A stretch of DNA of 39,907 bases from Stenotrophomonas sp. Lineage in GTDB: Bacteria; Pseudomonadota; Gammaproteobacteria; Xanthomonadales; Xanthomonadaceae. Under the pieces are notes generated by a model, which saw only the letters and a list, made by a program, of their open reading frames with translations, did no database searches and had not been told where the DNA came from. A program made the translations under genes and the position numbers. Numbering within the stretch: the stretch's first letter is position 1; every line of letters starts with the position of its first letter. Location of the stretch: NCBI GenBank assembly GCA_003525885.1, contig DQIG01000296.1, positions 736 to 40,642 of the forward strand, read 5' to 3'. Positions 17,279 to 25,180 of this stretch are shown here, piece by piece.

Positions 17279-18490
17279 TTACTTCAGCTTCGCATCGGCG
17301 CGCAGGGCGGCGGCGCGGTCGGTCTTCTCCCAGGAGAAAGCCGTGGCGTTGACGGTCTCGCCTTCGCCGTTGAGGTAGCTGAACTCCTTCGGCTTGCGGC
17401 CGAAGTGGCCATAGGCCGCGGTCTGCTGGTACATCGGGTGCACCAGGTCCAGCATCTTGATGATGCCGTACGGGCGCAGGTCGAAGTGCTTGCGGATCAG
17501 CTTCTCGATCTTGTCGTCGCTGATCTTGCCGGTGCCGAAGGTGGTGACCGAGATCGAGGTCGGCTCAGCCACGCCGATGGCGTAGGAGACCTGCACTTCG
17601 CAACGGTCGGCCAGGCCGGCGGCAACCACGTTCTTGGCGACGTAGCGGGCCGCGTAGGCTGCCGAACGGTCGACCTTGGACGGGTCCTTGCCGGAGAAGG
17701 CACCACCACCATGACGGGCCCAGCCGCCGTAGGTGTCGACGATGATCTTGCGGCCGGTCAGGCCGCAGTCGCCCACCGGGCCACCGATCTCGAACTTGCC
17801 GGTCGGGTTGATGTGGAACTTGGTGCCCTTGTGCAGCCACTTGGCCGGCAGCACCGGCTTGATGATCTCTTCGCGGACGGCCTCGATGAGGTCCTTCTGC
17901 TTGATGCCCGGAGCGTGCTGGGTCGACAGGACCACGGCGTCGATGGCCGAGACCACACCGTTTTCATAGCGCAGGGTGACCTGGCTCTTGGCGTCCGGAC
18001 GCAGCCACGACAGCGGCGAGTTCTTCTTCTTGCGGATCTTGGCCTGCTGCTCGACCAGGCGGTGCGACAGGTGGATCGCGGCCGGCATGTAGCTGTCGGT
18101 CTCGTTGGTGGCGTAGCCGAACATCAGGCCCTGGTCGCCAGCGCCCATTTCTTCCGGCTTCTTGCGATCCACGCCCTGGGCGATGTGCGGCGACTGCTTG
18201 CCGATCAGGTTCAGCACGCCGCAGGTGGCGCCGTCGAAGCCGACGTCGGAGCTGTCGTAGCCGATGTCCGTGATGACCTTGCGGGTCAGCGCTTCCAGGT
18301 CGATCCAGGCGCTGGTGGTGATTTCACCGGCCACGATGGCAACGCCGGTCTTGACCATGGTCTCGCAGGCCACGCGGGCGCGCTGGTCCTGGGTCAGGAT
18401 CGCGTCCAGCACCGCATCGGAGATCTGGTCGGCAACCTTGTCCGGATGGCCTTCGGAGACCGACTCGGAGGTGAAGAGATAGCTGGACAT
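17279..18490 (-). CDS. metK: S-adenosylmethionine synthetase
   Basis: MetK makes S-adenosylmethionine (SAM) from methionine and ATP. The 403 residues include GHPDKVADQISDAVLDA near the N-terminus, the GAGDQGLMFGYAT hexapeptide region, and the GGGAFSGKDPSKVDRS phosphate-binding loop. It is about 20 residues longer than E. coli MetK, chiefly through an insert around KIRKKKNSPLSW. The frame stays open far upstream, but the true start is at MSSYLF (18490), where family similarity begins; a GGGAT lies upstream, some 12 bases away. A TATCAT at 18533-18538 may be its -10. I see no known SAM riboswitch. Confidence 0.97.
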   Translation of the reverse strand: MSSYLFTSESVSEGHPDKVADQISDAVLDAILTQDQRARVACETMVKTGVAIVAGEITTSAWIDLEALTRKVITDIGYDSSDVGFDGATCGVLNLIGKQSPHIAQGVDRKKPEEMGAGDQGLMFGYATNETDSYMPAAIHLSHRLVEQQAKIRKKKNSPLSWLRPDAKSQVTLRYENGVVSAIDAVVLSTQHAPGIKQKDLIEAVREEIIKPVLPAKWLHKGTKFHINPTGKFEIGGPVGDCGLTGRKIIVDTYGGWARHGGGAFSGKDPSKVDRSAAYAARYVAKNVVAAGLADRCEVQVSYAIGVAEPTSISVTTFGTGKISDDKIEKLIRKHFDLRPYGIIKMLDLVHPMYQQTAAYGHFGRKPKEFSYLNGEGETVNATAFSWEKTDRAAALRADAKLK

Positions 18491-18826
18491 CAGGCGTAAT
18501 ATCCCTTGATTCGGATGGAAAGATGGGCGCGAATGATACACGGGGTGCGCCGCCTGTGCATTGTGAACCTGTGCCGGTTGCCGGTGGTTAAGCCCGCGTA
18601 GGCCCAGCAGGGGCCGTCGTGACGGGATTGGGCCCCAGCCTCGAGGCCCAGTGTTCCACCAGCGTGACAACAGACGAGGAGGCTGCCGGCCCCGACCGCG
18701 CAGGCCGCGACGCCGCCCGCCAGGCCGCCCCTTCGTCATCGTTCTGCCCCGAAACCGCCATCTGGCTGCCGCCTGCCGGGCGCAGGCTGTCGGCCAATCC
18801 GGCCGCCGGGCATCAGTGGATCCGCC
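18491..18826. other. Divergent intergenic region, metK and acyltransferase promoters
   Basis: This 336-base stretch has no gene I can support. It holds the metK leader and promoter, and on the other side the promoter of the acyltransferase gene. Between about 18590 and 18650 several GGCC-rich arms (GGGGCC/GGCCCC, TGGGCC/GGCCCA) could fold into RNA or DNA hairpins, but they match no known regulatory family I recall. Confidence 0.6.
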
Positions 18827-20542
18827 ATGCAGGAACTCGAACAGCGTCTCCAGCAACGTTTCCCCGATTGGTTCCATGGCCGTCGCGGCCAACTGGCGCG
18901 GCCGTTGCTGCGCAGCGTCGGCCGCTGGTCGCGCCTGGACCAGATCGAGGCCTTCCTGCAGCGCAGTTCAGGCCTGAGCGGTTTCGGTTTCGTCGCCGCC
19001 GGCCTGGAGTTCATCGACGGCCAGTACCAGGTGGATCCGGCCGCGCTGGCGAAGATCCCGGCCACCGGCCGCCTGCTGATCGTCGCCAACCATCCATCCG
19101 GGGCGCTGGACGCACTGGCCCTGCTGGACGCGGTCGGCCGTATCCGCCGCGATGTGCGGATCGTGGCCAACGACCTGCTGGGCGCGATCGCGCCGCTGCA
19201 GGATCTGCTGTTGCCGGTGCGCATCCTGGGTGGCAAGGCCCAGCGCGGCAGCCTGCATGCGGTGGAGGAAGCATTGGCCGCTGAGCAGTGCGTGATCGTG
19301 TTCCCGGCCGGCGAGGTCTCGCGGCTGTCGCTGCGCGGCATCCGCGACGGCCGTTGGCAGCGGGGATTCGTCCGCTTTGCCCGCGCGGCCGGGGCGCCGG
19401 TGCTGCCGGTGCGGGTGGAAGCGCGCAACTCTGCGCTGTTCTATGGCGCCTCGACCCTGTTCAAGCCGGCCGGTACCGCGCTGCTGGCGCGCGAGATGTT
19501 CACCCGTCGTGGCCGCCCGCTGCGGCTGAGCATTGGTGAGCCAATGCAGCTGGGCAAGGGCGGCGACCCGGGCGCACAACTGCTGGCCGTGCGCCGCGCG
19601 CTGTACGCGCTGGGTCGAAACGGCGCGGCCGGCAATGCCGCTGCCTTCGCAGGCCCCGAGCCACTGGCGTCCCCCATACCGCCTTCGCAGGTCGCCGCCG
19701 GCATCGCCGCGGCGACCCAGCTGGGCCAGACCGCCGATGGCAAGCAGATCCTGCTGGCGACCTGTACCGCCGATTCACCGCTGCTGCTGGAACTGGGCCG
19801 CCTGCGCGAGCTGACCTTCCGCCAGGTGGGCGAGGGCACAGGACGCAGCCGAGACCTGGACGACTACGACCCGCAGTACGAACACATCGTGATCTGGGAC
19901 GCGGCGGCGCAGCGCATCGCCGGTGCCTACCGGATCATGCGAGGCGCCCAGGCACTGGCCCGGCACGGCCTGTCCGGACTCTACAGCGCGTCGCTGTTCC
20001 GCTATTCCGACGATGCCATCACCCACATCGCCGAGGGCCTGGAACTGGGCCGCAGCTTCGTGGTGCCTGACTACTGGGGCAGCCGCAGCCTGGACTACCT
20101 GTGGCAGGGCATCGGTGCCTACCTGCAGTGCCGGCCGGGCATCCGCTACCTGTTCGGCGCAGTGTCGATCAGTGCGGCGCTGCCACGCGATGCGCGCGAG
20201 CAGCTGGTGGCGTACTACCAGCGCTACTACAGCGGTAGCGCCGGCCTGGCCGAATCGAACCGCCCCTTCCAGTACTTCGCTGCGCCGCCGAGTTTCGGCG
20301 AGCTGGATGCAGGCGCAGCCTTCGATGTACTCAAGGCCAACCTGGCCGCACTCGGCACCGGGGTGCCGACGCTGTATCGCCAGTACACCGATCTGTGCGA
20401 ACCCGGTGGTGCGCGTTTCCTTGCTTTCGGCGTGGACCCTGACTTCAGTGATTCGATCGACGGCCTGATTGAAGTGGATCTGTGCGCGATTCGGCCGAAC
20501 AAACGCAAACGCTACCTGCGCGACGCGGGGACGCCGGCATGA
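18827..20542 (+). CDS. Two-domain acyltransferase, OlsF-like (ornithine lipid synthase type)
   Basis: A 571-residue fusion. The N-terminal part (60-265) resembles lysophospholipid acyltransferases: NHPSGALD with H89 and D95 (spacing H-x5-D), and VFPAGEVS near 165. The C-terminal part (about 300-560) resembles the OlsB/hemolysin N-acyltransferase group: LLLELGRLRELTFRQVGEG, DLDDYDPQYEHIVIWD, IAGAYRIMRG and SLFRYSDDAI. In OlsF-type proteins the C-terminal domain acylates the ornithine amine and the N-terminal domain adds the second chain, giving phosphate-free ornithine lipid. The assignment is by domain order only. The next gene overlaps its stop by ATGA. Confidence 0.85.
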   Translation: MQELEQRLQQRFPDWFHGRRGQLARPLLRSVGRWSRLDQIEAFLQRSSGLSGFGFVAAGLEFIDGQYQVDPAALAKIPATGRLLIVANHPSGALDALALLDAVGRIRRDVRIVANDLLGAIAPLQDLLLPVRILGGKAQRGSLHAVEEALAAEQCVIVFPAGEVSRLSLRGIRDGRWQRGFVRFARAAGAPVLPVRVEARNSALFYGASTLFKPAGTALLAREMFTRRGRPLRLSIGEPMQLGKGGDPGAQLLAVRRALYALGRNGAAGNAAAFAGPEPLASPIPPSQVAAGIAAATQLGQTADGKQILLATCTADSPLLLELGRLRELTFRQVGEGTGRSRDLDDYDPQYEHIVIWDAAAQRIAGAYRIMRGAQALARHGLSGLYSASLFRYSDDAITHIAEGLELGRSFVVPDYWGSRSLDYLWQGIGAYLQCRPGIRYLFGAVSISAALPRDAREQLVAYYQRYYSGSAGLAESNRPFQYFAAPPSFGELDAGAAFDVLKANLAALGTGVPTLYRQYTDLCEPGGARFLAFGVDPDFSDSIDGLIEVDLCAIRPNKRKRYLRDAGTPA

Positions 20543-21339
20543 GCACGCTGGCGAACCTGTCGCCGCACCGGCGCGCAGTGTTCGTCTCCGACGTGCACCT
20601 GGGCTCACGTCATTGCCATGCCACCGAGCTGGCGCGGTTCCTCTCGCAGCTGCGCTGCGAACGGCTGTACCTGGTCGGCGACATCATCGACCTGTGGTGG
20701 ATGGCGCATCGTCGCGCCAACTGGCGGCAGTCGCACAGTGAAGTCATCCAGGCCCTGCATGCGCTGCGCCGTGCAGGGACCGAGATCATCTACATCCCCG
20801 GCAACCACGACGCATCGCTGCGCCACATATGCGGGGTGATGCTGCCGGCGATGCAGGTGCGCCGCCGGGCCATCCACGTGACCGCCGATGGCCGCAGGTT
20901 GCTGGTCGCACACGGCGACGAGTACGACGGCGTGACCCACTTCGGTGGCCTGCAGGAGAAATTCGGCGACTGGTTGTATTACCGCATCCTCACCGGCAAC
21001 CAGGCCTTGAATGCGGTACGGCGCCGGCTGGGCATGCGCTACTGGTCGCTGTCGGAGTTCCTGAAGAAGCGCAGCGGGGCCGCCGAGCGCTACATCGAGC
21101 GTTTCGTGCAGGCCGGGCTGGACGACGTGCGCCGGCGTGGCCTGGACGGCATTGTCTGCGGCCATATCCACCGCGCGGCGCTGGTCGAACGCGATGGCCT
21201 GGTCTACGCCAACGACGGCGACTGGGTGGAGAGCCTGACTGCACTGGCCGAAGATCATGATGGTGCGCTGCGCCTGCTCGACCACAACGGCCAGACCCTG
21301 GTGGAACTGCCGGGCGCGCGCTTGTCGCAGGCGGCGTAA
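20539..21339 (+). CDS. LpxH-like UDP-2,3-diacylglucosamine diphosphatase / metallophosphoesterase
   Basis: A 266-residue calcineurin-like phosphoesterase. Metal ligands are visible in order: D18-x-H20 (SDVHLG), D48 (GDIIDLWW), N89-H90-D91 (GNHD), H125 (AHGDEYD) and GHIH late in the protein. The GDIIDLWW and AHGDEYD segments fit the LpxH2-like group, which has been linked to lipid A synthesis; however, a paralogue more like classical LpxH may exist elsewhere, so the substrate is inferred. The start overlaps the acyltransferase stop (ATGA), giving translation coupling. This pairing suggests a shared role in membrane lipids. Confidence 0.88.
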   Translation: MSTLANLSPHRRAVFVSDVHLGSRHCHATELARFLSQLRCERLYLVGDIIDLWWMAHRRANWRQSHSEVIQALHALRRAGTEIIYIPGNHDASLRHICGVMLPAMQVRRRAIHVTADGRRLLVAHGDEYDGVTHFGGLQEKFGDWLYYRILTGNQALNAVRRRLGMRYWSLSEFLKKRSGAAERYIERFVQAGLDDVRRRGLDGIVCGHIHRAALVERDGLVYANDGDWVESLTALAEDHDGALRLLDHNGQTLVELPGARLSQAA

Positions 21340-21348
21340 CTCCTTTCC

Positions 21349-21434
21349 GTAGAGTCGACTGTTAGTCGACTGCTCTTCCACCTCCTGCGGTAACCACGCG
21401 CTACGCGCGATAGTCGACTAACAGTCGACTCTAC
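21349..21434. repeat. Facing pair of SMAG-type REPs, perfect 23-bp arms
   Basis: GTAGAGTCGACTGTTAGTCG... at 21349-21371 and its exact reverse complement at 21412-21434, separated by 40 bases that include the small hairpin GCGCTACGCGC. Located between the LpxH-like and YdjM-like genes. Confidence 0.9.
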
Positions 21435-21488
21435 AGAAGCGGCGCCCGGGAGTGAGACGGCGCGCCCGCAAGCCGCTAGCATCAAGCC

Positions 21489-22535
21489 ATGGATTCATTG
21501 ACCCAGATCGTGCTCGGCGGCGCAGTCGCTGCTGCCATCGCTCCGCCCGGCCATCGCCGCGCGGCCCTGCTGGCCGGTGCCGCGCTCGGCACTCTGCCGG
21601 ACCTCGACGCCCTGTGGCTGGGCTTCACCGCTGCCGACCCGGTGGCGAACATGATCGAGCATCGCAGCTTCAGCCATTCGCTGCTGGTGTTGCCCTGGGT
21701 GGCGGCGCTGATCTGGTGGCTGTTCAAACGCTTCGGCAACGGGCGGGTCGCACAGTCACCGATGCGCTGGTTCTGGGCGATCATGCTGGCGTTGGTCACC
21801 CATCCCGTGCTCGATGCGTTCACCGTGTATGGCACGCAGCTGTGGTGGCCGTTGCGGCCGCACCCGGCCATGGGTTCCAGCGTCTTCATCATCGACCCGG
21901 GCTACACGGTGTGGCTGCTGCTGGGCTGCGCGCTGGCCTGGTTTGGCCGCGCCCGGCCCTGGGTGGGAAAGGTGCTGGGCGTGGCGCTGCTGCTCAGCAG
22001 TGGCTACCTGGGTTGGGGCCTGATCGCCAAGGCGCAGGTCGACCGCGCCGCGCAGCAGGGCCTGGCCGCGATGGGCCTGGGCGACGCCCCCCGCTTCTCG
22101 GTGCCGATGCCGTTCAACACCCTGCTGTGGCGGGTGGTGGCGATGACGCCCAGCGGCTACGTGGTGGGAGACCGCTCGCTGGTGGCCGACCACGGGCCGA
22201 TGCGGTTCGAAGGCCATGCGTCCAACGTGCAGGCGTTGCGCGAAGCGGGGGCCATCCCGGCGGTGCAGCAGCTGCAGTGGTTCAACCGCGGCTTCATGCG
22301 TGCGCAGGTCGTGGACGGCCGGCTGGTGCTGAGCGACCTGCGCATGGGGCTGGAGCCCGACTACACCTTCAACTTCGTCGTGGCCGAGCAGGCCGACGGG
22401 CAGTGGCGGGCGATCGTTCCCGAACAGGTGCGGGTGGATTACAGCAGTCCCGCTGCGCGTGCCGACGCCGGTCGACGGCTGGCCGCGATGTGGCAGCGGA
22501 TCTGGCATGCGCCCGCGGCCGGCGCCGTTGAGTAG
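21489..22535 (+). CDS. YdjM-family inner-membrane metal-dependent hydrolase
   Basis: A 348-residue membrane protein of the YdjM/DUF457 family. The N-terminus has MDSLTQIVLGGAVAAA, PDLDALW and the ligand-like EHRSFSHSL motif (near residue 57), and a later ALVTHPVLDAFTVYG adds further His and Asp; these positions are typical for the family. About five membrane segments occupy residues 1-190, followed by a soluble domain of 160 residues. The biochemical reaction is not established. The stop codon TAG is part of the GTAG head of the REP at 22532. Confidence 0.85.
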   Translation: MDSLTQIVLGGAVAAAIAPPGHRRAALLAGAALGTLPDLDALWLGFTAADPVANMIEHRSFSHSLLVLPWVAALIWWLFKRFGNGRVAQSPMRWFWAIMLALVTHPVLDAFTVYGTQLWWPLRPHPAMGSSVFIIDPGYTVWLLLGCALAWFGRARPWVGKVLGVALLLSSGYLGWGLIAKAQVDRAAQQGLAAMGLGDAPRFSVPMPFNTLLWRVVAMTPSGYVVGDRSLVADHGPMRFEGHASNVQALREAGAIPAVQQLQWFNRGFMRAQVVDGRLVLSDLRMGLEPDYTFNFVVAEQADGQWRAIVPEQVRVDYSSPAARADAGRRLAAMWQRIWHAPAAGAVE

Positions 22536-22597
22536 ATCCACGCCATGCGTGGATGAAGGGACATCGACGGTGGCAGCCACGCATGGCGTGGCTCTAC
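22532..22597. repeat. Facing pair of SMAG REPs; first supplies a stop codon
   Basis: GTAGATCCACGCCATGCGTGGAT at 22532-22554 faces AGCCACGCATGGCGTGGCTCTAC at 22575-22597. The TAG of the first GTAG is the stop of the YdjM-like gene. The pair lies between converging genes. Confidence 0.9.
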
Positions 22598-22615
22598 CGG
22601 CAGTGCCGCGTCGGC

Positions 22616-23443
22616 TCAATACACCGTGGCGCGGCCCTGCACGAACGAGTAGAAGAACACCGCATTCGGGTCGTTCTGCACCAGGCGGAACTCGCGGCGC
22701 ATGCCTTCCACGGTTTCCTCGTCCACCGAGCCGGCCTGCAGCAGCTGGTCGGCCGCCGACAGCAGCAGCTGTTCCCAGAACGCGATCATTGTCTTGCGAC
22801 GTGCCGGTTCACGGTTGTCCAGGTGGATGGTCTTGATCTCGGTATGCACGTCGCGGAAGCCGCCGGCCAGCAGCAGGTTGCCCAGCTTGGCGCCAACGAA
22901 CGGGTCACCCCCGTGGTCGTACTGGAAGTCGTTGAAGGCCATCCAGTAGCGCCAGATGTGCGGCGAATACGGGTCGAGCAGGAACGAGGCATTCATCACT
23001 TCGGTGATGTAGACCGGCGAACCCGGTGCCAGCACGCGGCGCACTTCGCTCAGCACACGGGCAGGGGAGGGGACGTGTTCCAGCACCCAGCACAGGAACG
23101 CCGCGTCGAAGCTGCGCGCCTCGAACGGCAGCTCACCGGCGTCGGCCTGCTGCAGGGTGTAGCGATCGCTGCACCACGGCGTGCGCGCCAGGTTCTCGCG
23201 TGCGGTGGCCAGCTGCGTTTCGCTCAGGTCCACGCCGGTCACGTGCAGCTCGGGGAAGCGGCGCAGCAGGATCTCGGTCTGTGCGCCCACGCCGCTGCCG
23301 ACTTCCAGCAGGCGCCGTGCGCCGCTGTAGTCGATCTGGCCGAAGATGCTCGATTCCAGCAGGCGCGCCTGGGTCATCAGGCGCTGCTGCTCGGTGCCGG
23401 AAAACCCGTGCAGGTAGGTCGGGGAGGAAATCGGCGGGGTCAT
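22616..23443 (-). CDS. Class I SAM-dependent methyltransferase
   Basis: A 275-residue Rossmann-fold methyltransferase. The SAM-binding motif I is LLEVGSGVGAQTEILL, followed by VTGVDLSE (motif II acid), the DAAFLCWVLEHVPSP motif IV region and VLAPGSPVYITEV. The pattern fits the Methyltransf_11/25 group, and the acceptor is unknown. The gene begins ten bases after the dusB stop on the same strand, so it is probably translated from the dusB transcript; no functional tie to tRNA dihydrouridine is implied by the sequence. Confidence 0.92.
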   Translation of the reverse strand: MTPPISSPTYLHGFSGTEQQRLMTQARLLESSIFGQIDYSGARRLLEVGSGVGAQTEILLRRFPELHVTGVDLSETQLATARENLARTPWCSDRYTLQQADAGELPFEARSFDAAFLCWVLEHVPSPARVLSEVRRVLAPGSPVYITEVMNASFLLDPYSPHIWRYWMAFNDFQYDHGGDPFVGAKLGNLLLAGGFRDVHTEIKTIHLDNREPARRKTMIAFWEQLLLSAADQLLQAGSVDEETVEGMRREFRLVQNDPNAVFFYSFVQGRATVY

Positions 23444-23453
23444 GGCGGCAGGC

Positions 23454-24449
23454 TCAGGCGGCGGAAGACAGCGCCGGTTCCCCGGCGATCAGGCGGTCGA
23501 AGTATTCGGTGGTCAATGCGACCTGGCTGGCCGGGTCTTCGGCGCGGTTGACCACGGCGCGGAAGGCGGCGTTCTCCGGCCGGTCCTTGGCATACCAGCC
23601 CAGGTGCTTGCGGGCAATGCGCACGCCCTGGGGTTCGCCGTAGAACGCATGCAGCGCATGCAGGTGGCCGAGCAGGATGTCGCGCACTTCCTCCAGCGAC
23701 GGCGGCGGAAGCTCCTCGCCGGTGGCCAGGTAGTGCGCTACCTCGCGGAAGATCCACGGCCGGCCCTGGGCGGAACGGCCGATCATCACCGCGTCCACGC
23801 CGGTCTGCTGCAGCACGTAGGCGGCCTTCTGCGGCGAATCGATATCGCCGTTGGCGATCACCGGAATGCGCAGTGCGGCCTTGATCTCACCGATCGTCGC
23901 GTACTCGGCTTGGCCGGTGTAATGCTGGTCGCGGGTGCGGCCATGCACGGCCAGTGCAGCGATACCGCTGTCCTCGGCGATGCGCGCGATCACCGGACCA
24001 TTGCGGTGGTCGCAGTCCCAACCGGTGCGGATCTTCAGTGTGACCGGCACGTTCACCGCGTTGACCACGGCTTCGAGGATGCGCGCCACCAGCTGCTCAT
24101 CGCGCATCAGCGCCGAACCGGCCCAGGCGTTGCACACCTTCTTGGCCGGGCAGCCCATGTTGATGTCGATGATCTGCGCACCGTGGTCGACGTTGTAGCG
24201 TGCGGCCTCGGCCAGCTGCTGCGGCTCGGTGCCGGCGATCTGCACGCTGATCGGTGCCGGTTCGCCGTCATGGTCCATGCGGTGGATCGACTTGCGCGTG
24301 TTCCAGAAGCGCGGGTCGCTGATGGTCATTTCCGAGGCGGCCAGTCCCGCACCCAGCCGTTTGCACAGCAGGCGGAAGGGCTTGTCGGTGACGCCGGCCA
24401 TGGGCGCCAGCACGACGTTGGGGGCAATGGTGTACGGGCCGATCTGCAT
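23454..24449 (-). CDS. dusB: tRNA-dihydrouridine synthase B
   Basis: DusB reduces a uridine in the tRNA D-loop to dihydrouridine with FMN and NADPH. The 331 residues have the flavin-binding APMAGVTDKPFR start, the catalytic-region NMGCPAKKVC, KIRTGWD, HGRTRDQHYTGQA and the IANGDI strand; these fit DusB better than DusA or DusC. The start at 24449 (MQIGPYTIAPNVVLAPM) matches the family N-terminus; the 26 residues before it in the open frame are not conserved-looking. In enterics dusB is followed by fis; here a methyltransferase gene follows. Confidence 0.95.
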   Translation of the reverse strand: MQIGPYTIAPNVVLAPMAGVTDKPFRLLCKRLGAGLAASEMTISDPRFWNTRKSIHRMDHDGEPAPISVQIAGTEPQQLAEAARYNVDHGAQIIDINMGCPAKKVCNAWAGSALMRDEQLVARILEAVVNAVNVPVTLKIRTGWDCDHRNGPVIARIAEDSGIAALAVHGRTRDQHYTGQAEYATIGEIKAALRIPVIANGDIDSPQKAAYVLQQTGVDAVMIGRSAQGRPWIFREVAHYLATGEELPPPSLEEVRDILLGHLHALHAFYGEPQGVRIARKHLGWYAKDRPENAAFRAVVNRAEDPASQVALTTEYFDRLIAGEPALSSAA

Positions 24450-24596
24450 GCGCCCATTGTAGGGCGCGGGCGGCGGTACGGCCGTGCCAGGCGCGGTCCG
24501 GTTCAGGCCGATCGGCACCGACCTCATGCCGTACCGGCATCAGCAGATGCTTGACGGTTGCTTCCGCCGCCCCCAAGGGCGGGCGATGGTGGGCGG

Positions 24597-25028
24597 CTAG
24601 CCCAGGCTCTGCCAGGCCTGGCGGGTACCCAGGGCGAAGGCCAGCGCAAGGCCCAGGCAGGCCAGCGAGCTGGCGGCCCAGAAGCGCACGCCGTTGTAGC
24701 CGGGGCGGAACAGCGCCAGGCCAAAGCCCATTGCGGCGCGCAGCAGCAGCAAGGCAGCGATGGCGGGCAGGACCAGGCGGCTGGCCGGCAGCGGCGAATG
24801 CCAGCCCGCAGCGGCCAGTGCGTACAGCGTCCAGGCCACCAGCACGGCAGTAATGCCGGCGGTCATCAGCGGCGGCCACCAGTGCCCCGCATGCGCCAGG
24901 TGGACCATGCGCTGGCCGGCACCGAAGTACCTGTACCAAGGGGCGCCAAAGGCGATGCAGCCGATATGCAGCAGGGCCGCAATGGCACTGCCGGCGGCCG
25001 CCACCAGCAACCAGGGGAATCCGTCCAT
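24597..25028 (-). CDS. Small four-span membrane protein
   Basis: A 143-residue hydrophobic protein with four predicted membrane segments (about 5-25, 47-67, 75-97, 115-135). It carries a conserved-looking YRYFGAGQRMVHLAHAGHWWP stretch between the first two spans. I do not recognise its family with certainty; the pattern recalls small integral membrane proteins of unknown role found in Xanthomonadales. Start at 25028 leaves a short MDGFPW head ahead of the first span. It stands alone, 147 bases ahead of dusB. Confidence 0.72.
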   Translation of the reverse strand: MDGFPWLLVAAAGSAIAALLHIGCIAFGAPWYRYFGAGQRMVHLAHAGHWWPPLMTAGITAVLVAWTLYALAAAGWHSPLPASRLVLPAIAALLLLRAAMGFGLALFRPGYNGVRFWAASSLACLGLALAFALGTRQAWQSLG

Positions 25029-25122
25029 GTCCTGCCCGTGCAAGGAAGCTGCGCGGATGGTCGGCGAGGGGCAGGGTGTGGGCAATGCGGCAGGCGGTCG
25101 CAGGGCTGGGAAATGGGCAAAA

Positions 25123-25157
25123 GAAAGGCCCGGGTGTCTGCACATCCGGGCCCTTTC
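25123..25157 (-). terminator. Terminator of the nupC-rbsK transcript
   Basis: On the minus strand GGCCCGG and CCGGGCC pair around a 12-base loop, with A-T pairs extending the stem (one bulged base), then TTTCTTTTGCCC. It follows the REP that overlaps the rbsK stop codon. Confidence 0.75.
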
Positions 25158-25180
25158 ATCCACGCATGGCGTGGATCTAC
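25158..25180 (-). repeat. SMAG REP that supplies the rbsK stop codon
   Basis: On the minus strand it reads GTAG ATCCACGCCATGCGTGGAT. The TAG at 25179-25177 is the last codon of rbsK. Confidence 0.88.

Noticed and set aside
18491..18660. SAM riboswitch upstream of metK
   Set aside because: No conserved core of SAM-I, SAM-II or other SAM classes is visible.
17279..18892. Longer metK from an upstream start (537 residues)
   Set aside because: The added residues have low-complexity composition, and family similarity begins at MSSYLF.
16544..22597. CRISPR array suggested by repeated palindromes
   Set aside because: Repeats are solitary or paired, differ in core, and have no regular spacers or cas genes.
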